Assembly (NCBI GenBank): GCA_025093555.1
Contig: JAIWNF010000027.1
Span: 310,001-374,000, forward strand
Origin: Circinella umbellata
Taxonomy: Eukaryota; Mucoromycota; Mucoromycetes; Mucorales; Lichtheimiaceae
Direction of reading: 5' to 3'
DNA length: 64,000 bases
Below, one piece after another: positions 11,768 through 26,415 of the stretch. A program made the translations under genes and the position numbers. Numbering within the stretch: the stretch's first letter is position 1; each line of letters opens with the position of its first letter. Under the pieces are notes generated by a model that was not told the DNA's origin, made no database searches, and saw only the letters and a program-made list of their open reading frames with translations.

Positions 11768-12834
11768 TTATGTTGCGTTGGTAACGTCATATCGTAAGGG
11801 ACTTGGTTTCATAGCAATAAATTGATCTGTTCGACGAGGTAAATGATATCTTGGTCGTAAAGGACAAACAATCTTGTTGGCACGCATCATATTCAACTCG
11901 GCTGCAATCATTCGTAGATGAGCTTCATTAGCACGTACTTCACGACCTGGACGAGGTACTGTTTCCAAAGAAGGTACTTGTTTTTCTTGAGCTCGATCCC
12001 ATTCTTTTTGCATTTCATCCCAATTATGTTCTTCTGAGAAAACACTATTGCTTAATACCATAGTCGAACATAGACTACTTCTAGATGATTCGCTGTTGTT
12101 GCTGGTGGTGTTATCTTCATTCGTTTCAGATGATGAAGATAGTAACATGTCCGATAATGAAGCCGCCAAGCCAATTTCTTCGCCGAAACTCCCACTATTA
12201 CTGGATGATGAAGAACTCAGACTGCTACTCAATGAAGGACATTCATCGTCTTTACTTGTTGATGTAGTTGTTGAAATAATAGCAATAGGGGATGTATACA
12301 CATTAGGTCTGGCTGGTGATATCAAAGTAGGTACGTTGGTGGTAGCGGTTGTTGACAATGAGGAATCGATTGTTTCTGTGGCTTTTTCATCATACGTCGT
12401 AGTAAAAGTAGTAGGAGTTTTTCGACCAACAACAAAATCATAAATCAAAGAAAACATCGAAGATGATAATGATTCTTTTTTCATTGTAATTGTATTTGAA
12501 GAAGTAATAAAAGGCTATTTATATAAGGAGAAATAGACAGGAAGGAGAAGGGGGGGAAAGGAATAAAAAAAATATGTTGACCAATAGGATTTGATATGTG
12601 AAAAAGAAAGTTACGATCAAAAGATAGAAAATTACAATGAAAAGAAAAAAGGATTCGTTAATAACAAATAAAACTATAATACTGTGATACCACGTTTCTG
12701 ATACGAGAAAACAATAAGATTTGGTTACATACCAATTTATTATTATCATTATACGTATTTGTTGTTGTTGTAAATAAAGTATCTACATCGTTTATAAGAT
12801 CTTGCATTGATGCTGTACGTTCAAGTAATGACAT
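11768..12834 (-). CDS. Hypothetical protein, Ser/Thr-rich with charged C-terminus
   Basis: Two exons, 12834-12733 (34 codons, starting MSLLERTASMQDLIND) and 12514-11768, are joined by a phase-0 intron with donor GTATGT and acceptor AATAG. Together they give 282 residues. The 238-residue ORF that starts at 12484 is therefore extended by an upstream exon. The middle, about residues 75-165, is Ser/Thr-rich and probably disordered. The C-terminal 85 residues look conserved: HNWDEMQKEWDRAQEKQVPS, VPRPGREVRANEAHLRMIAA and LRPRYHLPRRTDQF. No signal peptide or membrane segment is seen. I do not recognise the family. The intron rests on in-frame, phase-0 joining of canonical sites. Confidence 0.65.
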
Positions 12835-15465
12835 ATTGAGTAAATATTATATACAAAAAAAAAATAAAGAAAATAGCGAGGGAAAGGAAAAAAAGAGTTG
12901 GAAAAGGGAGGAAAAAATATCAAGCAGATATTTATATATATTTTCATTGCGGAAATATCGGATTTTCGTTCCACTTGGATTGGATGAGACAGAGACATAT
13001 AATACAACTTGCAGCAACGAATTTCCTTTTTCGTTTTTCGTCACATTTCTTGTCACACGTGAATCAGTGTGGGTCGGGTTGCTTTTTTTTTTTTTTTTTT
13101 ACGTATCACCAAACCTGGTATCCGTTTTCGTCATTAGTCCTCTTTGAACAATATATAGACATACACTCTCTTTATCTCTTATTCAGTAACGTTTTTACTT
13201 TTTTTGTCAAGAAGAGAAATTATTTCTTTTTTTGATAGATATAGGATGTGAAAAAAAAAGCATATTCTATATTATGTTAATACATCAATTTTTATAAAGT
13301 TGTTATAAATTATCCAACATTCACATATTCCCCCACTAAACAACTTTTTCCTTATCTCTTGGTATTTTCCTTTTGAAGAAAATGATTTGTTTTGTTTTGT
13401 TTGTTGTTTATTTGTGTGGGGTTCTTTTTTCTGTAACGAACTTATTATCCACATGTAAATCATAAAGTTACTTTCTTGATATTATATATGCACCATTACG
13501 TTATTAAAAAAGAAATATTGTAACATCCTCAAAAATATTAGAATTTATCCGTGGATTGTCCAAATGGTTTCACTCAAAAGTCATTCTTTTCTTCTTGTTC
13601 TTTTTTTTCTTGGTATATATATATTTCTATCTCCCATCATCTCTCTCTCTCTTCGTCTTTTTCGTTACATACTACTCTTCCTTATTAGTAAAAATTGATA
13701 GGTAATACTTTTTTATCGGTAAGATATGGATATATATATATATATATATATATATTTCACCAATAATATATAAACATTACAATATTTATCATTGCTTGTA
13801 TAAATTATTATTTTTCCTTTCAGCTTTCTTATATGTATTAAAATATACGCTGGTCTAATGTTGTTAATAAAAATTTTGATGTTTTAGTTTAGTATATTTG
13901 TATATATGATTATTGCATAATCGATGAACCCAACAAAATAAGAAGATAGTCGTTTATGAACCAAAAAGTAGTGTTGATAAGAGACAAAGATATTAAAGGG
14001 AGAATACAGTCTTTAAAAAAATTGATAAGAACCAACGAAAGGGGAAAGAAACTTATTATAGCTAGTGCTATTGGTTTATACTATACATTATAATTCCCAC
14101 ACTTTTTTTCAAATCCACTCCTTATTAAATATAATTGGTAGGTAAAGGTGGGTTAATCATTGAAAGATTATTATCAATTAGTTTTATGTAATTTAATAAT
14201 TAGCTTATACATACCTATCATCATTGATAATGATCGAAATAAAAAGTCTAACTATTCATTATTATAAGCTATATCACATTATTTTGCTTTTGCTCAGTAT
14301 ACTTATAGTTTATTTATAATAAATAGATTTATTTTCCCAATGTAAACCATTTTATATGATAACCAATATTATATATATATATATATCTTTGCCGCTTTAA
14401 TTATATGGTGAATAATTTAGATTTGTAATAACATCTCAAAATAATAGAAATGAAAAGGGGCTGGGAACTCATTTTATTTTCTTATCGATCCAATACGTAG
14501 TAAATTCTGATAAAATATAGCCATATCCTACGAACATGGTCTTGTTTTGTTTATAGATAATACTAATAAAAAAGCTTACTGCTAGCGTTTTTTTTTCACA
14601 GTTTGATTAGAATGTGCATATGATGATATATAGAGTATTATGGTTTTGTTTGATTATACTCTTTTTTTTTTTTTTAGCTTCAAAGAAAAAAAGTAGTAGA
14701 ATAAGGGATTGTCATGCCTTTTCCCTAATAAAGTAAATAATAAATATGATGCGGTAACTTTCATTTATATCTCTTTTTGGTAAGAAAGAATCACAGTGGA
14801 CTAAACTAACATAAAATTATTTAACCCATCAAACCCACTTGACATCAAAACATATAAATTATCAATGATATGTATGGCACACGTCGTCATCCAATTCCTT
14901 ATTTTAATTGATAATGCCCCTGAACTTATTCTTTTTGGCAGTTATTAAAGTAAGAAAAGTACCCTCATTTTCATCATTTGTTTGTTTGCCTTTCTTAGTT
15001 ACTTTGACTGTAATTTGTCAAAATAATACATCATTTTTCTCAAGAATATTTCTCCTGTTGTTGGAGATATATATAGATATACGCACGCATAAAATTTATG
15101 ATATATATTTCTGGATTAAATTGACGAAGCGGTATAGAAATCAATGTCATAAATATGTTTTATTTCAACGGATAAATCGCTCGGAAAAATGCGTATTATG
15201 GTGTTATTTTGTGCTGTATATTTATTATTAGTTATATTTATAACACCCAAAAAAAAGAAGAGAATATGCTCTGTTAATATATTGATACAATTGATGATGT
15301 ATATGAAGTGTTGCTTTTTTTAAAGAAAAAGAAAGGGGCGGTAGGGGAATGTGTCATGGATTGTATGTGTATGGGGAAAGGGGTATATGTAAGAAAAAAG
15401 GAATGGAATCTAGATAGTAAGGAAAAAAATGCAAATAATAAAAGAAAAATAAGAAAGGAGTTTTT
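12835..15465. other. Intergenic DNA with AT microsatellite
   Basis: No supported gene. The region holds the probable promoter of the gene at 11768-12834, a T-run near 13083-13100, a TA dinucleotide run at about 13730-13757 and another near 14370-14388. The ORFs at 12836-13235 and 14908-15231 are A/T-driven and hydrophobic without family features. The right end is the 3' flank of the large kinase gene. Confidence 0.4.
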
Positions 15466-18400
15466 TTAAACCTTGAACCGACTACTTAAAGATGAATTAG
15501 ATGAATGATGTGCAAATAATGGAGGTCGATGATGTTGCGTTGTTTCTTTGGTTGTACCACAGAATTGTTCTAATCGTTGATAAATGATATTCTTGGTCAC
15601 TGGTTTACTTAAAATATCATCAAATGCTCCTGCTAATTGAACAGTTCGTTCATAAGCTGTCACAGCAATAATAGGTGTATTTTTATTTATATTATTGGTT
15701 GATTTAATCATTCTTGCAGCTGCTTCACCATCAACTATAATAGTTTAATGTTAGTTTTTCTTTTCCTTTCAATTTATTTTTTACACAAACTATAGAATGA
15801 AATAGATAGAATCAACTTACTGATAGGCATACGAATATCCATAAAAATGATATCGTATCGAACTTCACCCATAGCATTTCGAATCGCTTGTGCTCCATTG
15901 CGTACAATTACGGAACGACATTGGAGTGTTTGAAGAATTGTCTCAAGAATTTTACAACTGATCGGATTATCATCAACAATTAAACAATCCAAAGGTTTTT
16001 TCTGTTGAGTTGCTGGTGTAGAAGGTGGTATTGTTGAAGTAGTAGTACTAGTAGGTGTAGTTGCTGAAGAAGAGTCAATATCCTCCAAGGGATGTGGTTG
16101 TTGAGTTGTTAGTGAAGCCGTCGCAATAACACGATCTCCTGGTGATGATGCAGATCGAGTTCTTGATTTTTCTAGTAATCGTTGAGGTTGCCCTTGAGGA
16201 ACGTCCACTGATCGTCGTACTGATTTTGTTGAAGCAGATTGTGACATTACCATGGGTGGTGGTATTAATGGACTGGCATCTTGCTCAGGTGTAACAATAA
16301 GCCCATTTCCAGATGATTTTCGTCGTATGGGCGATGATGGTACTGCTGCCGAGGATGATGTCAGTCCTCCTTGTGTTGGTGGTCCTGACTTGCTATGTAC
16401 ATCACTACCGCTTGCAATAATACTGTCATGACGCATTTTTCGAATAGCATCTTCATTTGCCTTTTCCAATACAGGTAAATTTTTATAAACAAATGTACCA
16501 AATTCTTCTTCATGCTGTTCTTCTTCTGCTTTTTGTTGCTCTTGTCGTTTACTATCGGTTAAACTAACAGCACTTAAATGTAATCCTTTTTGTAATTGTG
16601 GCCTTGATGGATCATCTTGTAAATGTTCCGGGTTTTGTTCTTGGATAATAGCATTGGCTTTTTCCACTTGTTGTTTATCTGCTTCAGGCAATTGTAATAT
16701 TCTACTAACAATATCATCACTTGTACGACCTTCAGCTCCTTCCTCGCCATCTTCATGGTGATGTTGATTAAGCATGGTGGCACCACGTAAATCAAAATAT
16801 TCTGTATCTTCCATATCCGCGGGTTGAGGTACAAAAGCAGGTGATTCAGTTAATAATGTATCCCAGTTAATGTTTTTAAAGAAAGGATGATTTTTCACTT
16901 CATCCGAGCCATTGGCTCCAAGTCGTTTTTCGGGATCCAGAGTCATGAGTCGTTCCATAAAATCGCGAGCTTCAGGAGATACTTCAATTACATCTTCATG
17001 CCAATCAATACGTCGAGACAAAATATTTTCAAAGACTCCATCAGGAGTATCTGCATGAAAAGGTGGATAACCATATAAAAATTCATAACATATAACACCC
17101 AATGCCCACTATATATATGTGCGTAAAAGTGTGAATTGTTATCAAATTTTATGGTCGCATCGTCATAGTTATATATATATATATATTGGAAATTAAAAAA
17201 AAAGAAGTCAACAATATAACTTACCCAGTCTACCATGGAATCTTGACTGGTACCTAAAATACTTTCGGGAGCAAGATAATCTGGTGTGCCTACTGCTTTT
17301 CGTGGGGTATCATTACGATCACATTGCATATATCCGGGTGTTCCTAAAATAGGTGTCTGATTATCTGCTGCTGCTGTTGTGCTACGATGATGAGGTGGTG
17401 TACCAGTTTTGTTATTCTTTTCTGAATGCTGAAGTTGTTGTTTGTTTGCATCAGCAGCAGTAGACACAGAACTAGATCTAGATCTAGAACTACTACGACG
17501 TCGTCTTCCTTCATCAAATAATAAACTAAAGTATGAATGACGATAGGTGCTATTAACGGGGGTTGTTAACATATCCGAGGATGGTGTTGGTACTGGAGTT
17601 GATCCTGAAGGAGCTTCTTCAGGTGATGGTGCTGGAGAAGAAGGTAAAGCATGAGGTGGTGTATTTTCATCAAAAGGGCTTGTTGTACTTAATTCGTCTC
17701 GTACTCGACGATTCAAAAACCCAATACGTGATAATCCAAAATCCGTTAATTTCAAATGTCCATTTTGATCGATTAATAAATTATCCGGTTTGACATCTCT
17801 ATATTTAATGAATAAACAATGTAATAACCACAATAGTGATGATGAGTATGATCTACCTGTTCATTCCAGCTATATGTATATATATAATCATACCTGTGAA
17901 TAACATTTTTACTATGCAAATAAGCCAATCCAAGTGTCACTTCAGCAAGATAATTCCTTGCCCAGTCTTCTGGTAAATATCCAAGCACCTTAACTAAAGC
18001 TGAACAATCGCCACCATTCAAGTATTCCAATACCAAATACAAATAATCCTTGGATTGAAAAGTATAGTACAATTTGGTCACAAAGGGACTATCGGTTTGT
18101 GTCATTAAAATCATTCGTTCGGCTTTGACATTCGTAACTTGGTTTTTAGCGATCATATCTGATTTTTTTAGAAATTTGATTGCATAATAATCACCAGTGG
18201 ATCGTTTTTTGGCCAAAAATACAGATCCGAAAGCACCTTTACTGATGGGTTTAATAATATCAAAGTCTTTAATACTTGGGGGTGTAGGTCGCGGTGGAAT
18301 AAAAGCTTGTAATGGTTCCAGTGGTGATTTTCCAGTGGATAGTTCCTTGTTTGATTTTTGAGGTCGTAATCCAGGGGATGCCATAGGTGTATCAATCACT

Positions 18401-21400
18401 TCTACTTCTAAAATAGGTCCTTTGGTTAAGGAAGATGGTGATGTAGGTGTGGATGATTTGTTGGTACTGTTACGACTATTCCGTCGATGTTTTCTTAATC
18501 GCCCTACACCTCGTTTCAATCTACTTAACAGGCCTTTCTTCGGTGGTGATGGTGGCTTTTCATTTTTGTTTTTTGGTGGTGGTAAAGGCTTGCTTTTCGA
18601 TAATGATGGTTGGCCAGGTACAAATTCAGTCCAGCCAACTTCTTGTTGCATTGTCTTTTGAAAGTTTGTTCGTGTCCGTTCATTATACTCAAGATGGTCA
18701 CGCATACGATTTACTACGTCTACTTTTTTACGAATCATGCCTTCGACTTCTTGAATCAAGGAGGTGGTAGTGATATCATCAGCTGTAGGGGGGCGCCAAT
18801 ATAAAATTTGAACCATTTTCGTTTTGGATCGAGGTGATTGTAGTGATCTTGCTCTCTCATTGTTATTATCATCATCATCATCTTCTTCATCATTATTATT
18901 GTTGCTATTCTTGTCATCATTATTCTTTGGTGTTGATCCTGTTTCATCATCGTCATCATCTCCTCCACGACCAGGCATTGAAATACTAAGAGCAACATCA
19001 ACAATTTCCAAAAGATCTTTGTAAACTTCAACATCAGTCTTTTTTAAATCGACGGTCGATGGTACATCTTGTTCAACAGGTAATGAATCAGCCCCATAAA
19101 TTGAATCTTTCTCTTCTTCAACATTCATATTTTCTTCTTTCTCTGATTGTTGCTGTTGCTGTACACTAGAAGAAGATGTCGTTGTCACTATCGATGTATC
19201 CACCACTGTTGGCGTTGTCGTGTTTTCTTGTCCGTTTTCTAACAACTCCTTGATTTCCGTCCTGGTATTATCCAAAAGCTCTACAATATGATGTCTTAAA
19301 TCACGTAAACTATCATTGCAAATATTAACATCCATTTCTGTTCGATGAATTTCAATACATAGTTCAGAATGTTGCTCAAAGAATGCTGCAACTACCCATC
19401 GCTCACACACGTGACATAACACAGGTGGGAGCGCCAACAACATTTCTTTCGATATTTCTTGGTCTTCCACATTCAGTTCTTTATCTTGTTGCTCCTGTAA
19501 AGTTTGCTCTTGTTCCATCAGTTGTTGCGCTGTTTGATCTTGAGCATTAGTAGCACTTAAACCAGGAGAATCGAGTGTTGGTTCTGACATGGATCGATTT
19601 CTTATCATGGCTTTACCCTCTTCTTCTTCCTCTTGCTGTGGTTGCTCCTTTTCTTGATCATCATGATTATCAACAAGTTTTGTGGAAGATGATGGAGAAT
19701 GTTGAATAATTGACCAACGTCTTGAACTAACAGGTTTAATAACCCACATGGTATGACTTGGTTCTCCAGTAACTCGATTATACATCAACATACCTTTGCC
19801 TTCCATTTCTGTCGTGGCATCATATTCTTCATCGTGATCGATCAGCATATGAAAACGTACTTCTACGGTTCTTGAGTCATCCATTAATAGTTCTTCAGTA
19901 GCTTCGGTAAATACACGTTGATCTTCACTGGATAAAAATCGTGATATTGTTGTACCCATTATGGATTGTGCATCTTCCGTTCTATAATAATATATTATTA
20001 TTATTAGTTTCCTCAAAATTCTCGAAATATACTTATTACTAAACACCCTTCATTCTCCTCTGCCCCAATATTTATACCTGATATAATCTAACCAAACAGG
20101 ACTAACATATTGGATAGCAATTGTTCCCAAACTTAATTCCATAATAATCGTACTATTTTGACCTCGCTCAGCAGCTTCTTGTAAATCATCATGACGATCT
20201 TCTTCTTGCTGTTGTTGTATAGAAGTAGTAGAAGAAGAAACAACAGATCCAAGATCATCACTTGACATTTGTTGTTGTTGTTGTTGTTGAGATAGTAATC
20301 GACTAGGTACAGCAGATCCAACAAGTCCTTCATTACTATTATTGGTAGGGAATCGTTGCCTTCCCATCGCCGCTGCTGCTGGCGTCGTATTAGTAGTTGT
20401 TGATTCACCACCAGTATCACTACCATCTTTTGTTGACATGCCACTAATAGATTCCAAATCTGTTGTTGTACCACCTTCTGTATCACTTGCAGCTGTTGTT
20501 CCTGTCGTTTGTTGTTGCTGCACAGGCACAGGTGCCATAGACCATGCCCAAAAACCACGCTCAGCTTCCCACCAATCTAATACACGATTAAATGCTGCAA
20601 CGCCTAATAATAATCGAACATACCATTCACGGCATGGCCATTCTTCATGCTCATCCCATTGTCCACCAATGGCTTGAATATTTGATACCAATTCGGCACA
20701 TACACCTTTATATTCTAAAAATACATCTAAAGGCGTATCCATAACACTCTGAGCTAATGTAATTAAGTCTTGGAGTGTCAAGATAAAAGGTGTAGCTTGA
20801 TATGAATCTTCAGTAATAAGAGTTATCATATTGTTCATATGTGATGGTGGTGTTGAAGTCATATCACCATGATTGTTATAATAATTGCCGGATTCTTTAA
20901 TATCTTGTGGATCATGTGTATGCTGTTGGTGTTGCTGATCTTCTTCCTGTTCTTCAATATCTTGTAAATCACTAGTGATATTACGTTTACGTGGCTGTTG
21001 TTGTTGTTGTTGTTGTTGAATCTGTGAAGGATGATAACTAGTATGATCCATTTCTGTATCACCATGGTCCACTTGCTCTTGACCTTCTTTATCATGATAG
21101 TATTCGTCCTGGTCCTCGTTATCATCATCATCACCATTGATACTACTGCTACTGCTACTCATAGGTTGTACACCTCGTTCTAACATTTCATCCATATCTT
21201 CAACATATTGTAACCCACGTTCCACATATTCATTTAATCCATCAATAATGCATCGCATTTCTGAATCACAGGCATCCTTGGCAAATTGCAATCGAGATCG
21301 AATTGTATTTTGTACACGAATTGAAGATGATTTATCATCTCCTTCATTAATAGTTCCAAATATTCTTCCCAGTCTTCCGAAAAGTCCTAATCGATGGTCT

Positions 21401-24400
21401 ATTGGATTATGGAATCGGTATCCAACATGTGTACCTGTTGTTGACGATGATGTTGAGGAAGTGGCAGAAGGTAATGGTATCTGTTGTTGTTGAGAAGAAG
21501 ATAATCTTCTCGATGGTGTACTGGTATTACTATCCACTTGTTGCTGTTGAGATGTTCGACGGCTACGATTGCCACCCACAGAACTATTATTCCCATCCAT
21601 GTCAGAATCTACATCTCCGGCAATAGCAGAAGAGGATGATAGGATAATGTCAGCTTCATCAGGTGATGTTTGACATCGTCTTAACTTTGGTTTTTGAACC
21701 GTTGGAGCTGTTGATGGAGTTTCTTCTTTTACTTCCATTTCCTGTTGCTTCAATCCTGTTGTTACTGTTGTTGTTGGTTCGTGGTGTAATATCATTGGAT
21801 TATCACTATGTCTTCTCAAACGTGTTAAAAATTGATTAGGTAGTCCATACCATTCCGCATTTGATTTTACTGAATCCCACCACATCGTCAAGCGACGATT
21901 TACACGTTGCTTTTCTTTCCTTATTGTTGCTGTTGCTGTTGTTGTTGTTGTTGCCGTGTTTGCTGTAGAAGTAGAAGTATTAGATGTCATTGATGATATC
22001 GATCGTCGTCTTTCTATTTCTTCTGATTTCATCACATTATATTCATCCAACCAATCTACCCATGGAACTTGATTGACAACTTTTTGTTTACTTTCTTGAT
22101 CTTTCGCTTCTTCACTACTTGTTACCATGATAGTAGGCATAGGCTGATCACTTTCTTGCTTTCGATATACACGTGTAGATGATAATACATCATCATCATT
22201 ATTATTATTGTCCTTTTCTTTTTCTTCTTCCGCTTTAGGTTGTTCTTCTTCTTGTTGACGACCCAATCGAAGTGAACACCATCGTAAAAGTTTCGCTGAT
22301 CTTGATAAAAATAGCTTCTTGGCATAAGTATCATTCGAATATCGTCGTGAAGGGTATAAGGAAGTCGTATCCGAAGACTTTGGAACTAATAGTTGTAATA
22401 AATAAAGTATATATGTAGTAATTTTTTTATTAGCAAACTATTCCCCCTTACAACATAAATGGGTACAAAAATTAGTAATAAACTTACTATGATCATGAAC
22501 AAAATAGTCACTATGAATATCTTGTTCCCATCGTGTCAATTCAGGTGCAGATGTATTTCCATTTGATATCAATGGATGTTGAGAATGATAATAATGATCA
22601 TAAGAATAGTTTGGATAACTTGACATAATATCTATTTCATTATCTTGCTCTTGTTGTTGTGCGCTTGCATTGAGTAATAAAGCTGGATAAACAGGTGTTT
22701 GTAATCCTTCCATAAAATGAAGATGGCTATGCTGTTGCTGATGTTCTGCTGTCATGGATTGAGTATTGCTATCATTACTACTATCCAAATCAATTTCTAC
22801 AACATCTTTATCTGCTTCACTACTATTATTACTTCCAATGATAGATCCAGAACGACTATTACTACTATTAGTTGTTGGTGTTGGTGTAGTCGAAGTTGTC
22901 GTTGTTGGGTTAGTAGATGGTGTTTCGATAGCAGTATTGGGCAATGACCGTCGATTAGATTTTCTTTTACTTGATAATTGACGACGTAATAAAGTATGCA
23001 TTGTGTGTTGATAAGCTGATATACTTCCACTACTGATACCACCTCCCATAGTAGTGTTAATAGGTGTAGATGTGCCTGTTTTGTTGGAATTTGTTGTTGT
23101 CAAACTGGATTGAGATGAAGATGACGTTGAAGATGTAGGAGGTCCTGATATTGGCGAAGAACATGGAATAGAAGGTGGCGCATCGACGACAGGATTAGGA
23201 AGATTTCCATTTACAATATTGGCTAATTCTGTATTTGACATATTTTTTAACATACTCATAGAAGATCGCCGACGTGCCTTATGTTGTTGCTGTTGCTGTT
23301 GATTTGATCCATGAGATGTTGTACTAATAGATGTTGCCGGTGGCAATTGATGAGAATCTGTGATTGAAGGTGAAGTTGCTTTCCCTATCCATATTAAAAA
23401 TAGTAATTATAAATGATGTGAGTTCAATTTTATATTATAAAAAAAAGGGGAGCTTAAAGATTTACCTCGGTCCGATAAATTACTACTTGTAACCGTCGTC
23501 GTAGGAAATTGTAAAGGACTTCCACCACGTGGTGAATGAAATAATCGTGGTGATGAAGAAGGGGAATAAAACTCATCTGTCATAACACTTGAATCCGTAA
23601 TAATGGAAGAAATTGACGATGCTCTTCTTTCATGAGGCTGATTTGATAAACTATTACTATGACGTTTTAATCCATACCATTGAAAAGATGAAATACCACT
23701 TTGATGTGTATCAGTTGATGTGGTTGATCCAATTTCATCTAAGTCATCTATATACGAAGCTCGTTTTATTGGTTGTGGGTGTTGCGGTCGTTCCAATGAC
23801 GTGGATTGTTCTGAAAGTCTATTTTTTTCACGTAATTTGTTAATGGATCCTGATTTATGCATTTCTTGTGATAATGGTGGTTGTGTTGGAGCTGGTTGTT
23901 GATCCATCAATCGTTTAGTATAAATTCCTTTGGGGGATCCCGATCCAGTAGGGGATGATGTACCAGAAGAATTCATTCCTTCTGCCATAGAACTTTTGCG
24001 ACTACTTCTTGATAATCGATGATGATTATTACCATTACTACTCCCACTACCACCACTCATAGTACTAGTGTTATCCCCTGTTGGTGTAGATGGTAAACTG
24101 GTATTACTCGTCAAATTACTTATATTATTAAGGTCTGTTAAATGCTGCGGTAAAGTTGGTACTGGAGGAGGTTGCTGAGAATGGAAAGTAGACCCATCAA
24201 TCCAACTAGCTCTTTTCGATTTTACCATATATTTTCCACCACTACCTGCAGGTGGACTAGCATATCTTGGAGAAGAAGACGAAGACGATGGTTGATGAAG
24301 TGGCGATTTGGGATTAATAGTACTAGTAGTAGTAGTTGGTTGAATCGATGAAGAAGTAGAAGACGCGAATAAATGAGATTGTTGTTGTTGCTGCTGTTGA

Positions 24401-24837
24401 TTGTCATTTTCACTACCAGGACTACTACCATATTCCATTAATTGATGTTGGTCCGACGAAGCAGAGGAAGGTGGTAATTGTTGCTGGTGCTGCTGATTTT
24501 GTTTATAAGAACTGTTAAGCTGCTTATTATTTTCGCTGGTTAAATCGTCACATGAAGAAGACACGGAAGATCGACTTGTCCTTCTTTTCAATAATAAAGG
24601 TTGTGGAATGGGAACACTTCGTAACTTTGTTGAAGAAGAAGTGGATGGTGTACCAGTTTCAGATGTTGAAGCACTTTGTGGTTCATTATTAATATTATTA
24701 TTATTTATTGTCGCAGCATGAGAAGAAGTACGCAGTGGTAGTTGAGGTATTTGAGGTAAAGGTGGAGAAGAAGTGGTATAAAGTGGTGATGACGAACCTG
24801 ATGAAGACAGGTTGCCTTTTTTACTATTACTTCCCAT
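15466..24837 (-). CDS. rim15: Rim15/Cek1/Ppk18-type AGC kinase with response-regulator domain
   Basis: Kinases of this family (Greatwall relatives) integrate nutrient signals, drive entry into quiescence and phosphorylate endosulfines. Seven exons, 24837-23466, 23384-22488, 22385-20078, 19981-17894, 17798-17225, 17108-15821 and 15734-15466, join in frame to 8796 nt (2931 residues). Residues 1 to about 1500 are largely low-complexity, with a helical conserved block ([20 protein letters not shown]). A PAS-like region spans about 1500-1630 ([17 protein letters not shown] across an intron). A zinc-binding motif LCHVCERWV...HSELC lies near 1740. The kinase begins near 2095 ([33 protein letters not shown]). 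An insert of about 150 residues separates DFG from [10 protein letters not shown], as is typical of the family. The receiver domain, about 2788-2900, keeps VDDN, the phospho-acceptor FMDIRMP, the Thr in AVTAY and the Lys in SKPVTK. The protein is much longer than the yeast homologue (about 1770 residues). Confidence 0.92.
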
Positions 24838-26415
24838 TTATTATAAATAACAAAATGAAATGTTATTTCTTATATAAATTGGTGGGTTGTAAAAGGTAAA
24901 AAAAAAGTATGTATATAAGTCTATATATGAAAAAAGAAGCCAAGTGAAAGGAAAGGGAAATAAAGAAGAACTATCTCTTTTTTTTTTATTACAATATTAA
25001 AGTTTTCGAAGGTTAAAAAAAATAACGCAGCTTTTTTTTTTTTTTGAACAAGGTATTTTTTTTATTGTGGGTGTACTAAATGAGTGTGGTTTTGCATTGC
25101 TGCTGCGAACCAATAATAAAACTCAAGTTGGGTGGCCCCTTTCTTCTTTTCTTCAAAATGATACTTTATTATTGTTTATCAACTACTACTACCTAACTTG
25201 CATATTTCTTCATTTACGAGTAAGCTTTTCTTGTTTAACTATAGTAAAATTATAAATAGTTTAATTATTATAATACATTTCCATTATATCTCCCTGAATT
25301 CTTTTTTTTATTATAAACTAACCGTAATAGCTGATTTGAATATTCACTGTTCTTTTCTTTTTTTTTTCTTTTGATTGTTATTATGTTAGTATTATGGTCA
25401 ATACTATTTCTAAATTATACAACAGATCATTGTTTAATAAATACTATAATGCTCAGCTGAATTTTTTTTGTTTCCTTGGCTGCATTGATCAGCTCTATTT
25501 CTCTCTCACACACACTTAATGGGAACCCACTTTTTTCTTTGTGTAACCTCCGAATGTATACCTTCTAAACTTCCAACTTATCCACCTCTAGTGCAAACGA
25601 AGCATCCTAATCATTATTATAATAGAATAATACTCATCAGCAATAATAATAATAATGATAATAATGATAATAATAGATAGTTTTTGTCATGATGGCTTAA
25701 ATACCTATTTTTCTTTCTGTTGAAATCGTTCAAGGAAACAATGATATGGAAGTTTATAAACGACGCAAGAAATTTATTAAGACTAAAGCTAATTACAGTA
25801 TTATTGTTCTAATTCATATTCAACAATGGTGGATGAACATAAAGGGTTGTTTATGAAAACATATAAAACACAACACATGTAGCTGGGAACTGTATTTTAA
25901 AATATATACGTACAAATAACCCGATAACTTAATACTATCAGAGTTAATTAAAGATCAAAGTACTATTTAGTATGGTTTGCATCCATTTATACATATGTAC
26001 GTATTTAGGATAGTGCCTGGGATAAAAGGAATTTACTCTTTGACAACACGAGCTATTAATTGATTAAAGCTAAATATACGATCGAGGACATATAATACAT
26101 AGTTGCTATGAATCAAAAAGTGACTCCTGATATTGAAAACACACTACAATAAATTAATTTTGAGATAATAAAATTATATCAATAAAATTACATCGCTTAT
26201 ACCTCCTCCTCTCTCCCTTACTACTTATATTATTACTACGTATTGATTCCTCTAGATACCTCATATTAATAACAGCCATTTTTTAAATAAGGTATATATA
26301 TGTCGGATGTCTCTAATTTTTGTCATTTTTTATATATTTTCTTGTAAAATAAAAATACAGTTGACTTTATTTTTTATTTTTATTTTTATTTTTGCCTTCT
26401 CCCGCTTTGAGTAAT
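24838..26415. other. Divergent promoter interval
   Basis: No gene is seen. The stretch lies between two divergently read genes and should hold both promoters. It has T-runs near 24980 and 25033, CT-rich stretches, an AAT/ATG repeat near 25640-25675 and repeated TTTTTA units just before the start at 26416. The ORF at 25067-25255 has no support. Confidence 0.4.

Noticed and set aside
14908..15231. 107-residue plus-strand ORF with hydrophobic start
   Set aside because: A/T-driven composition, no homology I recognise, and no promoter or intron support.
20342..20677. Plus-strand ORFs opposite the large kinase gene (also 12048-12443, 18422-18804, 22717-22981)
   Set aside because: They are antisense shadows of Gln/Ser/Thr-rich coding sequence, with no start context or family features.
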